From assembly GCA_016125165.1 (NCBI GenBank), contig WGMH01000001.1, forward strand, positions 124,001 to 188,000: a stretch of DNA of 64,000 nt. Reading direction: 5' to 3'. Under the pieces are notes generated by a model. The model was not told the origin of the DNA. It was given only the letters and a program-made list of their open reading frames with translations, and did no database searches. The position numbers were made by a program, and so were the translations under genes. Positions 44,171 through 52,805 of the stretch are shown piece after piece. This DNA comes from Alphaproteobacteria bacterium. GTDB taxonomy: Bacteria; Pseudomonadota; Alphaproteobacteria; Micropepsales; Micropepsaceae. Position 1 is the stretch's first letter. Every line of letters begins with the position of its first letter.

Positions 44171-45045
44171 TCCTTCCTGAGAACCCGCCCCGCCACGGCA
44201 TCGAGTTTCCGGAACAGTTGCGGATCGCGCTTTTCGGGGGCGGTGATGAGGGCGGTGTCGAGCACGGTTTCGATGCCGAGCGGAGACGGTGTGCGGTCCG
44301 GGCCAAGTTTGGGCGCGACGGCCTTCACCAGATTGCGCGCATTGTCGGCATTGGCCATCAGCACCTTGACCACCTGATCAACGGTGACGTGATCGTGCTC
44401 TTCATGCCAGCAATCGTAATCGGTCACCATGCCGACGAGCGCGTAGGGCATCTCCGCCTCGCGCGCGAGCTTGGCTTCGGGGCTCGCTGTCATGCCGATG
44501 ACGCTGCAACCCCAGGAACGATAGAGATTGGATTCGGCCAGCGTGGAGAATTGCGGACCTTCCATGACGAGGTAGGTGCCGCCATTGGCGAAGGGAATCT
44601 TCGCCTCTTCGCAGGCTTCGGCGCAGGCCTTCGCCAGATTCGGGCACACCGGATGGGCCATGGAGACATGCGCAACAAAGCCCGGACCGAAGAAGCTCTT
44701 CTCGCGCGCGAAAGAACGGTCGATCAGCTGATCGACGATCACGAAGGTGCCGGGCGATAGCTCTTCCTTGAGCGAGCCACAGGCGGAAACGGAGATGATG
44801 TCGGTTACGCCGGCGCGCTTCAGCGCATCGATATTGGCGCGATAGTTGATGGAGGTCGGCGTCTGCACATGGCCGCGACCGTGGCGCGGCAGAAACACCA
44901 TGTCGACGCCGGAGAGCGTGCCGAACAGGAGCTTATCGGAAGGCTCGCCCCAAGGGCTTTTCACGGTTTCCCAGTGGGCGTTTTCGAGGCCCGCAATGTC
45001 ATACACGCCGCTGCCGCCGACGATGCCCAGAACCGTTTTCGCCAT
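44167..45045 (-). CDS. mtnP: S-methyl-5'-thioadenosine phosphorylase
   Basis: Phosphorolysis of 5'-methylthioadenosine (from spermidine or homoserine-lactone synthesis) to adenine and 5-methylthioribose-1-phosphate. The 292-residue protein has the family start [19 protein letters not shown], the phosphate site [23 protein letters not shown], and the MTAP-specific [18 protein letters not shown] and [20 protein letters not shown] 45045 gives the normal start; 45099 would add unrelated residues. First gene of the salvage operon mtnP-apt-mtnA-aldolase. Confidence 0.95.
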   Translation of the reverse strand: MAKTVLGIVGGSGVYDIAGLENAHWETVKSPWGEPSDKLLFGTLSGVDMVFLPRHGRGHVQTPTSINYRANIDALKRAGVTDIISVSACGSLKEELSPGTFVIVDQLIDRSFAREKSFFGPGFVAHVSMAHPVCPNLAKACAEACEEAKIPFANGGTYLVMEGPQFSTLAESNLYRSWGCSVIGMTASPEAKLAREAEMPYALVGMVTDYDCWHEEHDHVTVDQVVKVLMANADNARNLVKAVAPKLGPDRTPSPLGIETVLDTALITAPEKRDPQLFRKLDAVAGRVLRKD

Positions 45046-45099
45046 CTGCGCCTGCTCCCGAAAAGCGGGGCCTTTTAGCACGCGAGAGCGCGGAGGCAA

Positions 45100-45981
45100 C
45101 TATGGCGCAGGCTTCGCCGCCAATTCCTTCGCCAATTCGTTGTTGAAGGCATCTTCAAAGTACGCGAAATGGCGCTTGCACAGCGCCGGATCGACGAAGG
45201 GGTTGGTGTCCGGGTTTGCCTTCAGCGCGGCGCGCTTTTCGGTGAGACCGATGAAGGAACCATGCGGGGCCAGAAGAATGTCACACGGCAGCGCCTTCAG
45301 CGTTTTGAAGCTGGCGCGATAGTCCGCAATGATATTCGGGTATTGCGGCTCGTTCAGAAGATTGTAGCCCGGGACCGACGTGCTGCAGGTCAGGAGCAGG
45401 TTGTAAGGCTTGCCCTTCACATGGGCGGTCATCGTCCAGCTTGTACAGCCTTTGGTATGGCCGGGCGTGAGATGCGCGGTGAGCGTGACAGCGCCAAGAG
45501 TGATCTTCTGCCCGTCGATGACCTCGCCATCCGGCGCAACGGTCGGATAGGCAAGCGCATCGCCCCAGTGAAAATCGCCCTTACCGCCCGCCGCCATCAG
45601 CGCACCATCGCGCGCACTGACAAGAAGGCGCGCGCCGGTATCGGCTCTCAGCTTTGCCACGCCGCCGACATGATCGAAATGCGCGTGCGTGATGAGTATG
45701 ATCTTCACATCGGAAAGTGTGTGGCCGAGCGCCGCGATGTTCTGTTCGATCAGCGCCGCGTTCTCGGCCATCGGCACATCGATGAGGATGAGACCACTGC
45801 CGGTATCGATCAGATAGGATGCGAGGTCTTCGGTGCCGACATAGGCAATTTCATCGGTGACGGCGAAGGGCGCAACCGGCGTCGTCCAGTTTGCCGGGAT
45901 TTCGAGTGGACCTGCAGCCGCAAACAAAAAGGCGGCGGCACCAAGCACCGCCGCCTTCGAGATGCGCGCAATCGCGATCAA
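45100..45981 (-). CDS. Subclass B3 metallo-beta-lactamase-like hydrolase
   Basis: A 293-residue secreted MBL-fold protein. A signal peptide covers about residues 1-23. All B3-type zinc ligands are present: HAHFDH at 99-104, His175 in PGHTKGCTSW (a B3 hallmark) and His240 in APHGSFIGL. The N-terminal NWTTPVAPFAVTDEIAYVGTEDLASYLI and DVKIILITHAHFDH are typical of environmental B3 enzymes. The best start is a TTG whose last two bases overlap the petC stop (TTGA); a GTG at 45999 is possible. Cotranscription with petABC is odd. Activity on beta-lactams is plausible but untested; lactonase-like activities occur in relatives. Confidence 0.85.
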   Translation of the reverse strand: MIAIARISKAAVLGAAAFLFAAAGPLEIPANWTTPVAPFAVTDEIAYVGTEDLASYLIDTGSGLILIDVPMAENAALIEQNIAALGHTLSDVKIILITHAHFDHVGGVAKLRADTGARLLVSARDGALMAAGGKGDFHWGDALAYPTVAPDGEVIDGQKITLGAVTLTAHLTPGHTKGCTSWTMTAHVKGKPYNLLLTCSTSVPGYNLLNEPQYPNIIADYRASFKTLKALPCDILLAPHGSFIGLTEKRAALKANPDTNPFVDPALCKRHFAYFEDAFNNELAKELAAKPAP

Positions 45982-46787
45982 TGCGCCGTGTCTTTCCACA
46001 CGCGGCGGTACGACAGATAGCAGAGCCCTGCCAGCACGAGGAGGAAAGCCATCACGCCGAAGCCGAGGCGATGACGTTCTTCCAGCTTGGGCTCGGCGGC
46101 CCACATGAGGAAATTCGTCACGTCAGTGGACATCTGATCGACAGTCGCCTTGGTGCCATCGGCATAGGTCACCGCGCCTTCGGTGAGCGGTGGCGGCATG
46201 GAAATGGCACGGCCGGGGAAGTACGGGTTGTAATACTTGCCTTCCGGCAGCTTGTAGCCGGCGGGTACGGGCTGGCCGAAGCCGGTCAGCAGCGAATGAA
46301 TGTAATTGGGACCATCCTCACGCGCCTTGGCGATGAGCGAGAGATCCGGCGGCGCGGCACCACCATTGGCGGCGCGTGCAGCCTGCTCGTTCGGGAAGGG
46401 CGCGGGGAAATGATCGGCCAGAATGCCGGGACGCTTCAGCCGCTCACCATTGGCATCGAAGAGTTCGCCCTTGTCGTTGGGCTCGGCTTCGATCTGGTAA
46501 CCGGCGGCAATGGCCTTGGCCTCCGCCGGGGTGAAGCCGGGACCGCCTTCATCGGCGAGCGTGTAGAACTTCACGCGGTTGAGGCTGTGACAGGCCGAGC
46601 AGACTTCCTTGTAAACCTGAAAGCCACGCTGCAGTTCGGCTTTGTCGTACATGCCGAACGGGCCTTGAAAGGACCAGTGCTCTTCCTTTGGCGGAATCGC
46701 CTTGGTCAGGTCTTCCCCGGCGGCGAAGGCAGGGGTCGCGACGAGCAGAGCCGCGAGCGGAGCAGCGATGCGGAGCGCAAGTTTCAT
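45978..46787 (-). CDS. petC: Cytochrome c1 of the bc1 complex
   Basis: Membrane-anchored haem c subunit of ubiquinol-cytochrome c reductase, passing electrons from the Rieske protein to cytochrome c. Signal peptide residues 1-23, haem c attachment CSACH at 63-67, the region NGGAAPPDLSLIAKAREDG, PYFPGRAISMPPPL with the axial methionine region, and the C-terminal anchor FGVMAFLLVLAGLCYLSYRR. Length 269. GGAG upstream of ATG 46787 supports the start. Third gene of petABC; stop overlaps the metallo-beta-lactamase-like gene. Confidence 0.96.
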   Translation of the reverse strand: MKLALRIAAPLAALLVATPAFAAGEDLTKAIPPKEEHWSFQGPFGMYDKAELQRGFQVYKEVCSACHSLNRVKFYTLADEGGPGFTPAEAKAIAAGYQIEAEPNDKGELFDANGERLKRPGILADHFPAPFPNEQAARAANGGAAPPDLSLIAKAREDGPNYIHSLLTGFGQPVPAGYKLPEGKYYNPYFPGRAISMPPPLTEGAVTYADGTKATVDQMSTDVTNFLMWAAEPKLEERHRLGFGVMAFLLVLAGLCYLSYRRVWKDTAH

Positions 46788-46801
46788 GGGCGTTCTCCTC
46801 A

Positions 46802-48058
46802 TCATTCCGCAGCGTGGGACTTGTCGCCCACGGCCTTGGCAATGCTTTCGGGCAAAGGTTTCGGTGTTTCGATCAGGCCGAGGATCGGCAGCAGCACGAG
46901 GAAGTATCCGTAGTAGTAAAGCGTGCCGATGCGGCCGATCCAGAGCAGCGGAATGCCGGTGGAGAGCAGCATCGCGTCGGGCTTGTTCTTGCCGACGTAA
47001 CCAAGGATCAGGCAATCCGCCACGAGAAGCCAGAACGCCGGCTTGAGCAGCGGACGGAAGCGCGCGGAACGCACTTTGGAGGTATCGAGCCACGGCGCGA
47101 AGAACAGGATGGCGATGGCACCGAACATGGTGAGCACGCCGAGCAGCTTGTCGGGCACGCTGCGCAGCATCGCGTAGAACGGCAGATAGTACCATTCGGG
47201 CACGATGTGCTCGGGCGTCACCAGCGGATTGGCGGGTGTGTAATTGTCCACTTCGCCCACGAAATTCGGCGAATAGAACACCAGACCCGCGAACAGGATG
47301 GCGAACAGCACCAGATAGAACGCATCCTTGGCCGTGTAGAACGGGTGGAAGGGAACGGTGTCCTGCGGGCCCTTCACGTCGATGCCGAGCGGGTTGTTGT
47401 TGCCCGGAACGTGCAGCGCCCAGATGTGCAGGCCGACAACGCCAGCGATCACGAACGGCAGCAGGTAGTGCAGCGAGAAGAAGCGGTTCAGCGTGGGATC
47501 GCCAACCGCGAAGCCGCCCCAAAGCCAGTGCGTGACGCTTTCACCGACCACCGGAATGGCCGAGAAGAAGTTGGTGATGACGGTGGCGCCCCAGAAGGAC
47601 ATCTGGCCCCACGGCAGCACGTAACCGAGGAAGCCCGTGGCCATCATCAGCAGATAGATGACGACGCCGAGGATCCACAGCACTTCGCGTGGCGCCTTGT
47701 AGGAACCGTAATAGAGGCCGCGGAACATATGGATGTAGACCGCGAGGAAGAACATCGACGCGCCGTTGGCGTGGACGTAGCGCAGCAGCCAGCCATAGTT
47801 CACATCGCGCATGATGTTTTCGACGGAGTCGAACGCCATCTTGTCGTTCGGCACATAGTGCATCGCGAGCACAATGCCGGTGACGATCTGAACCGCGAGG
47901 CAGAAGGTGAGGATGCCGCCGAAGGTGTACCAGAAGTTCAGATTCCGCGGCGTGGGGAACGACGTCATCGTGTCGTTCATCAGGCGCAGGATCGGCAGAC
48001 GGCTGTCGAGCCAGCGCGTGAAGCCGTTGGCGGGAACGTAAGTGGATGGTCCTGACAT
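46802..48058 (-). CDS. petB: Cytochrome b of the bc1 complex
   Basis: Eight-helix core subunit holding haems bL and bH and both quinone sites. The 418-residue protein has the conserved haem histidines ([20 protein letters not shown] and [23 protein letters not shown]), [22 protein letters not shown] at the Qo site, and the [14 protein letters not shown] motif. Start at ATG 48058, 11 bases after petA. The expected petA-petB-petC order is kept. Confidence 0.97.
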   Translation of the reverse strand: MSGPSTYVPANGFTRWLDSRLPILRLMNDTMTSFPTPRNLNFWYTFGGILTFCLAVQIVTGIVLAMHYVPNDKMAFDSVENIMRDVNYGWLLRYVHANGASMFFLAVYIHMFRGLYYGSYKAPREVLWILGVVIYLLMMATGFLGYVLPWGQMSFWGATVITNFFSAIPVVGESVTHWLWGGFAVGDPTLNRFFSLHYLLPFVIAGVVGLHIWALHVPGNNNPLGIDVKGPQDTVPFHPFYTAKDAFYLVLFAILFAGLVFYSPNFVGEVDNYTPANPLVTPEHIVPEWYYLPFYAMLRSVPDKLLGVLTMFGAIAILFFAPWLDTSKVRSARFRPLLKPAFWLLVADCLILGYVGKNKPDAMLLSTGIPLLWIGRIGTLYYYGYFLVLLPILGLIETPKPLPESIAKAVGDKSHAAE

Positions 48059-48069
48059 CGTGACGTTCC

Positions 48070-48624
48070 TCAGCCGATCTTGATCTTGGTGTCGTTCAGG
48101 AAGGCGTAGGGCGGCACGTAGAGGTTTTCCGGTGCCGGACCTTTGCGCACGCGGCCGGCCGCATCGTATTGCGAGCCGTGGCACGGACACAGATAGCCGC
48201 CGAAATTGCCCTGGTTGAAGAGCGGGATGCAGCCCAGATGGGTGCAGATGCCCACGACCACCAGCCATTCCGGCTTTACTTCGCGATTCTCATCCGTCGC
48301 GGGCGCGGTCTCGGCCAGATTGGCGTTGCGCGCCAGCGGGTCGATCAGATCGGAAAGCGGGACCGAACGGACCTCCGCGATCTCCTTCTTCGAACGGCGG
48401 CGGACAAAGACCGGCTTGGAGCGCCACATCACGACGATCTGCTGACCTTCCTGCACGGGGCTGAGGTCCACTTCGATCGACGAAAGCGCAAGGACGGCGG
48501 AGGTGGGGTTCATCTGATCGATGAACGGCCAGGCGGCGAGGGCTGCGCCCACGGCGCCGGCGGCCCCCGTCGCTACATATAGAAAGTCACGGCGGGTAGG
48601 TTCGGCCGAAATCGTGCTAGCCAC
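48070..48624 (-). CDS. petA: Rieske iron-sulfur protein of the bc1 complex
   Basis: A 184-residue [2Fe-2S] protein carrying electrons from ubiquinol to cytochrome c1. Twin-arginine signal/anchor: [23 protein letters not shown] near residues 10-32. Cluster ligands lie in CTHLGC and CPCHGS with the disulfide cysteines. There is no ATG at a sensible place; GTG 48624 with GAAGG about 8 bases upstream gives the right N-terminus. First gene of petABC. Probably controlled by the PetP/PetR-like pair at 23041-24224. Confidence 0.95.
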   Translation of the reverse strand: MASTISAEPTRRDFLYVATGAAGAVGAALAAWPFIDQMNPTSAVLALSSIEVDLSPVQEGQQIVVMWRSKPVFVRRRSKKEIAEVRSVPLSDLIDPLARNANLAETAPATDENREVKPEWLVVVGICTHLGCIPLFNQGNFGGYLCPCHGSQYDAAGRVRKGPAPENLYVPPYAFLNDTKIKIG

Positions 48625-48813
48625 GGGTTCACCTTCTTGGGCAGGTGCATTTGGGGGAGAGGAATAGCGCCACGTGCCGCCCCCCAAAACCGCGGCACGC
48701 GTCGAAACTTGCGCGGCAAAATAGAGTAGGCTTTGGGGAGGGTCTTGCGGCACGATGACGCAGAAATTCCAAGGATTTGCCGGGCCTTGGCTGGTTAGCG
48801 GCACAACGCAGCC

Positions 48814-49230
48814 TCAACAGGCCAGCGTCAGCATGTGACCCGCCATCCCATAGGCAAGTAGCGCCCTGTCGCTCGTCACCACCCGCAGCCCAAACTCGCG
48901 CGCCGTTGCCGCAATAATTCGATCAGCCGGATCCCAATGAAGCTCGCCCGGCAAGAACGAGGATTGCAGCAACATCTCCGCCGGCATTTCCGCCAGTTGC
49001 ACACCCGGAACACCCAGGAGCCGCTCAAACCACTTTTGCGGCGCGTAGATGGACTTGAACCGGCCTTTCGCCGCCAGCATGCCGACCTCCCAAGCGGTGA
49101 TCGGCGAAACCCGGATGGCTTCGCCGCTCACGAGCGTGGCGTTGATGGCGTCCTCTGCTTCCTTTCGGATTTTCTCGTTCCCAAGAATGCGCAAGGCGGC
49201 ACAGGTATCCAGAAGAAGAGGCTCTTTCAT
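48814..49230 (-). CDS. PIN domain toxin, VapC type
   Basis: A 138-residue PIN-domain ribonuclease. Acidic residues of the metal site are visible: LLLDTCAALRIL (first Asp), ITAWEVGMLAAKGR (Glu), WDPADRIIAATAREFGLRVVTSDRALLAY (two Asp). VapC toxins cleave tRNA or rRNA and are held inactive by an antitoxin encoded upstream. The start overlaps the preceding gene by ATGA, in keeping with a toxin-antitoxin operon, although the partner is not a classical VapB. Confidence 0.9.
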   Translation of the reverse strand: MKEPLLLDTCAALRILGNEKIRKEAEDAINATLVSGEAIRVSPITAWEVGMLAAKGRFKSIYAPQKWFERLLGVPGVQLAEMPAEMLLQSSFLPGELHWDPADRIIAATAREFGLRVVTSDRALLAYGMAGHMLTLAC

Positions 49231-49709
49231 TGAGAGCCTTCTCCGCCAGACAACACATCGTATTTCTTGAGTTTCGCCTCAACGATCTCATTCCATTCGG
49301 CATCGCTGTAAACCGGGCGGGTGAGGTCGTATCCGGGCTCGATCGTGAACGTGCCTTCGAGTGCGCCGAAAATCGGATGCCGTGCAGGCCTGGAAGCCTG
49401 CTGCGCCGCGCCTTCCCCTCGGACGAACGCGCGTTTCTGTTCTTCCATGCCGTACCGCGGTTCGGCCTTCGCAGACACGCGACGAAAGACGAGACATTTG
49501 CGTTCCACATCCACCTGCTCGGAACGATACCCCGCATCAAGCCAGACCTTGGTCATGACATTGTTGCTGGTGTTGTTGCTCCACCATGCGGGATAGCGCT
49601 GCGACCTGGGCAACTTCGCGCCGGTCACACGCTCGATTTCGGCAAAGGTCATGGGCACCCGTTCACGGCCCTGACTGCGCAGGAATTGGCCCAACGCTTC
49701 ATATTTCAT
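49227..49709 (-). CDS. Probable antitoxin partner of the PIN toxin (DUF7662-like N-terminus)
   Basis: A 160-residue protein. Residues 1-75 (KYEALGQFLRSQGRERVPMTFAEIERVTG and WWSNNTSNNVMTKVWLDAGY) match a small domain I know as DUF7662, reminiscent of DNA-binding or restriction-associated folds. Residues 110-135 (ARHPIFGALEGTFTIEPGYDLTRP) match the toxin-binding tail of AbrB/VapB-type antitoxins that accompany PIN toxins. The two halves joined in one protein, plus ATGA overlap with the PIN gene, make it the likely antitoxin. An inverted repeat upstream could be its operator. Confidence 0.78.
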   Translation of the reverse strand: MKYEALGQFLRSQGRERVPMTFAEIERVTGAKLPRSQRYPAWWSNNTSNNVMTKVWLDAGYRSEQVDVERKCLVFRRVSAKAEPRYGMEEQKRAFVRGEGAAQQASRPARHPIFGALEGTFTIEPGYDLTRPVYSDAEWNEIVEAKLKKYDVLSGGEGSQ

Positions 49710-49720
49710 TTTAGTACCAT

Positions 49721-49742
49721 TTACTTAACTGAACTGAAGTAA
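49721..49742. promoter_or_regulatory. AT-rich inverted repeat in the PIN-antitoxin promoter
   Basis: TTACTT and AAGTAA arms, 10 bases apart, lie 12-33 bases upstream of the antitoxin ATG and also in front of trmL. A TATATT (-10-like for the minus strand) overlaps 49743-49748. Toxin-antitoxin complexes generally repress at such sites. Confidence 0.4.
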
Positions 49743-49773
49743 TATACTTTATCGGCTAAATTGCTGCAACCCC

Positions 49774-50223
49774 ATGCGCCTTGCCCTTTACGAGCCCGAC
49801 ATCCCCCAGAACGCGGGCAGCCTGATCCGGCTGGGGGCCTGCCTTGGGGTGCCCATAGATGTCATCGAGCCCTGCGGATTTCTATTCGACGACCGCAGGC
49901 TGAAACGCTCCGGCCTCGACTATTTCGAGCACGCCGATGTGCGCCGGCATGTCTCGTGGGATGCGTTTCGCGCCGGGGTGTCCGGCCGATTGGTTCTCTT
50001 GACGGCAAAAGGCGCGGTTCCCTACACCGACTTCGCCTTTGCCGCAGACGACGTGCTGCTGCTCGGGCGCGAGAGTGCGGGGGTTCCGGATTTCGTGCAT
50101 GCCGCAGCCGATGCGAGGCTGCGTATTCCGCTTTCAGCGGGATTGCGTTCCATCAACGTGGCCCAGGCCGGCGCAATGGTTCTGGGCGAAGCATTGAGAC
50201 AGACAAAAGGCTTTCCCGCATGA
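49774..50223 (+). CDS. trmL: tRNA (cytidine(34)-2'-O)-methyltransferase
   Basis: SPOUT-class RNA methyltransferase modifying the wobble base of tRNA-Leu isoacceptors. The 149-residue protein has the family start [24 protein letters not shown], the knot motifs [17 protein letters not shown] and [18 protein letters not shown]. Length is standard for TrmL (minimal SPOUT). Overlaps hemF by ATGA, forming a two-gene operon. Confidence 0.95.
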   Translation: MRLALYEPDIPQNAGSLIRLGACLGVPIDVIEPCGFLFDDRRLKRSGLDYFEHADVRRHVSWDAFRAGVSGRLVLLTAKGAVPYTDFAFAADDVLLLGRESAGVPDFVHAAADARLRIPLSAGLRSINVAQAGAMVLGEALRQTKGFPA

Positions 50224-51107
50224 CAGCTTCCGCGACCGGCGCGCAGACCAGCGATACGCACAAACAAGCGGCGCGCGCATGGTTCGAGGAGCTGCGCGAC
50301 CGCATCTGCGCCGAATTCGAAAAGATCGAAGACGAATATGACGGGCCACTCGCGCATCTGCCCGCAGGCCGCTTCACGCGCAAACCATGGACGCGACCCG
50401 ATGCCGCCGATGCAAACGATGGCGGGGTAATCAGCGCCATGCGCGGCCGCGTGTTCGAGAAGATCGCGGTGATGACCTCGACCAATCTGAACGGCACGTT
50501 TTCGTCCGAGATGGCCAAGACCATTCCCGGCGCCGCAGCCAATCCTTCGTTCTGGTCGAGCAGCATTTCGCTGGTCGCGCACATGCAGAACCCGCATGTG
50601 CCGGCCGTGCATATGAACACGCGCCATTTCATTGCCGCCGAGACCTGGTGGTTCGGCGGAGGCACCGATCTGACGCCCATGTTTCCGGCGGAGGAAGACG
50701 CAGCCGAGTTCCATGCCGCGCTGAAGTGTGCCTGCGATGCCCATGGCGCGGATTATTACGCCCGCTTCAAGAAATGGTGCGACGAGTACTTCTTCCTGCC
50801 GCACCGGGGCGAGCCGCGCGGGGCGGGTGGAATCTTCTATGACCACCTCAATTCGGGTAGCTGGGCGGAAGATTTCGCATTTACCCGCGACGTGGGGCTG
50901 GCATTTCTCACGGTCTATCCCCACATCGTCAGACAGCGCATGCGTCAGCCCTGGACGGACGAGGACCGGGCGCATCAGCTCACAAGGCGGGGCCGCTATG
51001 TGGAGTTCAACCTGCTTTACGACCGCGGGACACAGTTCGGCCTGAAAACCGGGGGCAATGTGGAGGCGATTTTAATGTCGATGCCTCCCGAGGCCCGCTG
51101 GCCCTGA
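50220..51107 (+). CDS. hemF: Oxygen-dependent coproporphyrinogen III oxidase
   Basis: Oxidatively decarboxylates coproporphyrinogen III to protoporphyrinogen IX in haem synthesis, using O2. The 295-residue protein holds [12 protein letters not shown], the conserved His/Asp region [38 protein letters not shown], and the dimer-end [33 protein letters not shown]. Overlaps trmL by ATGA. Haem made here serves, among others, cytochromes b and c1 encoded 2-5 kb upstream. Confidence 0.97.
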   Translation: MTASATGAQTSDTHKQAARAWFEELRDRICAEFEKIEDEYDGPLAHLPAGRFTRKPWTRPDAADANDGGVISAMRGRVFEKIAVMTSTNLNGTFSSEMAKTIPGAAANPSFWSSSISLVAHMQNPHVPAVHMNTRHFIAAETWWFGGGTDLTPMFPAEEDAAEFHAALKCACDAHGADYYARFKKWCDEYFFLPHRGEPRGAGGIFYDHLNSGSWAEDFAFTRDVGLAFLTVYPHIVRQRMRQPWTDEDRAHQLTRRGRYVEFNLLYDRGTQFGLKTGGNVEAILMSMPPEARWP

Positions 51108-51137
51108 CGCCGCCAAGCACGCGCGAGACCCGGAACC

Positions 51138-51791
51138 TTGGAACACCTCCTCTCCCCCGCCCTGGTTGCGCTGTTGCAGGTGATCCTGATCGACCTGGTG
51201 CTGGCCGGCGACAACGCGGTCGTCATCGGCATGGCGGCGGCGCGGGTCCCCAAGGAACATCGCGGCCGCGTGATCTTCTGGGGTCTGGCGGCCGCCGTGG
51301 GCCTGCGCATCGGGCTTGCGATGATTACCGCCACGCTGCTCGACGTGATCGGCCTGATGTTCGCGGGCGGCATTCTTCTGCTTTGGGTTTCATGGCGCAT
51401 GTATCGCGACATTCACGAAGCCGAGCTCGAAGCCGCGGGCGAGGAAATCGTGGAAACCACCGCGCCCGATCCGCGCGATCCCACGCCGAACTACGATCCG
51501 CCAGAAGAAACACGCAGCATCCGCAACGCCATCGTGCAGATCATCGTGGCGGATATCTCCATGTCACTCGACAATGTGCTCGCCGTCGCGGGCGCAGCGA
51601 TGGAGCATGTGTGGGTGCTGGCGGTGGGCCTTGTGCTTTCCATTGCACTGATGGGCGTGGCCGCTACCATGGTGGCCAAGCTGCTGCACAAATATCCGTG
51701 GATCAGCTACGCGGGGCTTGTGATCATTGTCTATGTCGCGGCGCGCATGATCTGGGATGGCTGGTGGGCCATCATGCACGCGACGGCCTAG
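51138..51791 (+). CDS. TerC/YjbE family integral membrane protein
   Basis: A 217-residue membrane protein with about seven helices. The TerC signature residues lie in LIDLVLAGDNAVVIGMA and again in VADISMSLDNVLAVAGA: two acidic-Asn motifs in helices characteristic of this family. TerC proteins are linked to Mn2+ export or co-translational metallation of exported proteins; YjbE branch fits length. Start codon is TTG at 51138. The stop shares the four-base CTAG with the convergent phosphatase gene. Confidence 0.9.
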   Translation: MEHLLSPALVALLQVILIDLVLAGDNAVVIGMAAARVPKEHRGRVIFWGLAAAVGLRIGLAMITATLLDVIGLMFAGGILLLWVSWRMYRDIHEAELEAAGEEIVETTAPDPRDPTPNYDPPEETRSIRNAIVQIIVADISMSLDNVLAVAGAAMEHVWVLAVGLVLSIALMGVAATMVAKLLHKYPWISYAGLVIIVYVAARMIWDGWWAIMHATA

Positions 51792-52636
51792 CCGACTTTC
51801 AGAAGTATCGCCGTCGTGTCGTCGCTTTTTTTGAAGCGGGCGAAGCGTTCGCCGGTGGGATCGCTGTCTTCCAGCGCGCGGATTTCCGCGCCAATCGCCT
51901 GCAAGCCTTTTTCCTGCGCGGCTTGCACGAGACCTTCCGCATCATAGAGGCCGTAATCGCTGGCGGCGGCGAGGAATCCGTCCGTTGCCAGAAGCACGAT
52001 CGTGCCCTTCGGCGCATGCACGCGCTTCATCGCGACATGATCGGCGGCGATGATGTCGGGCCCGAAGAGATACGCGCCTTCCACAGTGTTTACATAATTG
52101 CGTGCCTTGCGCAGCGCGGGGAGGAATTCTTCGCGGTTCGCGGCGGCGGCGGGCGCAATGCCGATTTTCGCGGCGAGCTTGGCCACACGCGCGGCTTCCT
52201 GCGCGCGCTTGTCGAAGGCTTCACCGATGACGATGACAGGCTCACCTTGCCGCTTCACCAGCGCGGCGCAATCGCCATACCAGAGCGCATCGAAGCCATC
52301 GGCGCTTTCCACCACGAACATCATGGACGCGAATGGCTTCTCATAGGTTTCGGCGGGCGGGCGGCGCGCAAGACCGATGAAAGACGATTGCGTATCGGAG
52401 AGCGCGGCCTTCACCGCACCCTGCGCGGTTTCGCCCTGCTTGATGTGCGCGAGCAGGCGCCGCACGCCGAATTGCGAAACCCATGCAGCATCGCTTTTGC
52501 CCGGCAGAAGCTGATCGCCGACGCCCGTTGCACCATCCATGACGACGGCGGCGTTATCGGCACAGGCGAACGCATCTTCATTCTGCTTTTCGGGATTGCC
52601 GGGAATGGAGAGGGAGTCGAGGACTTCAAAGGGCAT
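51788..52636 (-). CDS. PP2C-family serine/threonine phosphatase
   Basis: A 282-residue phosphatase. PP2C motifs: KQNEDAFACADN (metal-binding Asp), VVMDGATGVGD, LWYGDCAALV, and the final DDTTAILL. A central GTIVLLATDGFLAAASDYGL corresponds to the conserved DG region. It should remove phosphate from Ser/Thr with two metal ions; no partner kinase is adjacent. Start at 52636 (MPFEVLDS) preferred to 52657. Ends tail-to-tail with terC sharing CTAG. Confidence 0.88.
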   Translation of the reverse strand: MPFEVLDSLSIPGNPEKQNEDAFACADNAAVVMDGATGVGDQLLPGKSDAAWVSQFGVRRLLAHIKQGETAQGAVKAALSDTQSSFIGLARRPPAETYEKPFASMMFVVESADGFDALWYGDCAALVKRQGEPVIVIGEAFDKRAQEAARVAKLAAKIGIAPAAAANREEFLPALRKARNYVNTVEGAYLFGPDIIAADHVAMKRVHAPKGTIVLLATDGFLAAASDYGLYDAEGLVQAAQEKGLQAIGAEIRALEDSDPTGERFARFKKSDDTTAILLKVG

Positions 52637-52661
52637 CGTGTCTTTCCACGCATCCAAAAAA

Positions 52662-52795
52662 TGTCACGGCCCGCAAATGCGGGCCGCCCAGGTGATACTG
52701 CACAAAATACAAAGGTGCGCGACAATCCACAGTGTACCGCTTTCAACTGGGTGGCCCGTTCGCACGCGGTTGCTACGAACTCGCGGGCCATGACA
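52662..52795. repeat. Paired palindromic repeat (family 1), with long-stem right half
   Basis: Left half TGTCACGGCCCGCAAATGCGGGCCGCCCAG; right half, inverted, begins CTGGGTGGCCCGTTCGCACGC and ends CTCGCGGGCCATGACA. The right half resembles, in reverse, the left half of 26088-26207. Between the phosphatase start and the cca stop. Confidence 0.8.
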
Positions 52796-52805
52796 TCCAG
52801 AGTTG

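Noticed and set aside
45100-46104. Link between the B3 metallo-beta-lactamase-like gene and the BlaI/BlaR1 pair
   Set aside because: They are 43 kb apart, and the hydrolase gene is coupled to petC rather than preceded by a BlaI-like palindrome.
51108-51137. yybP-ykoY type manganese riboswitch before the terC-like gene
   Set aside because: Only 30 bases separate hemF from the TTG start, too short to hold that riboswitch.
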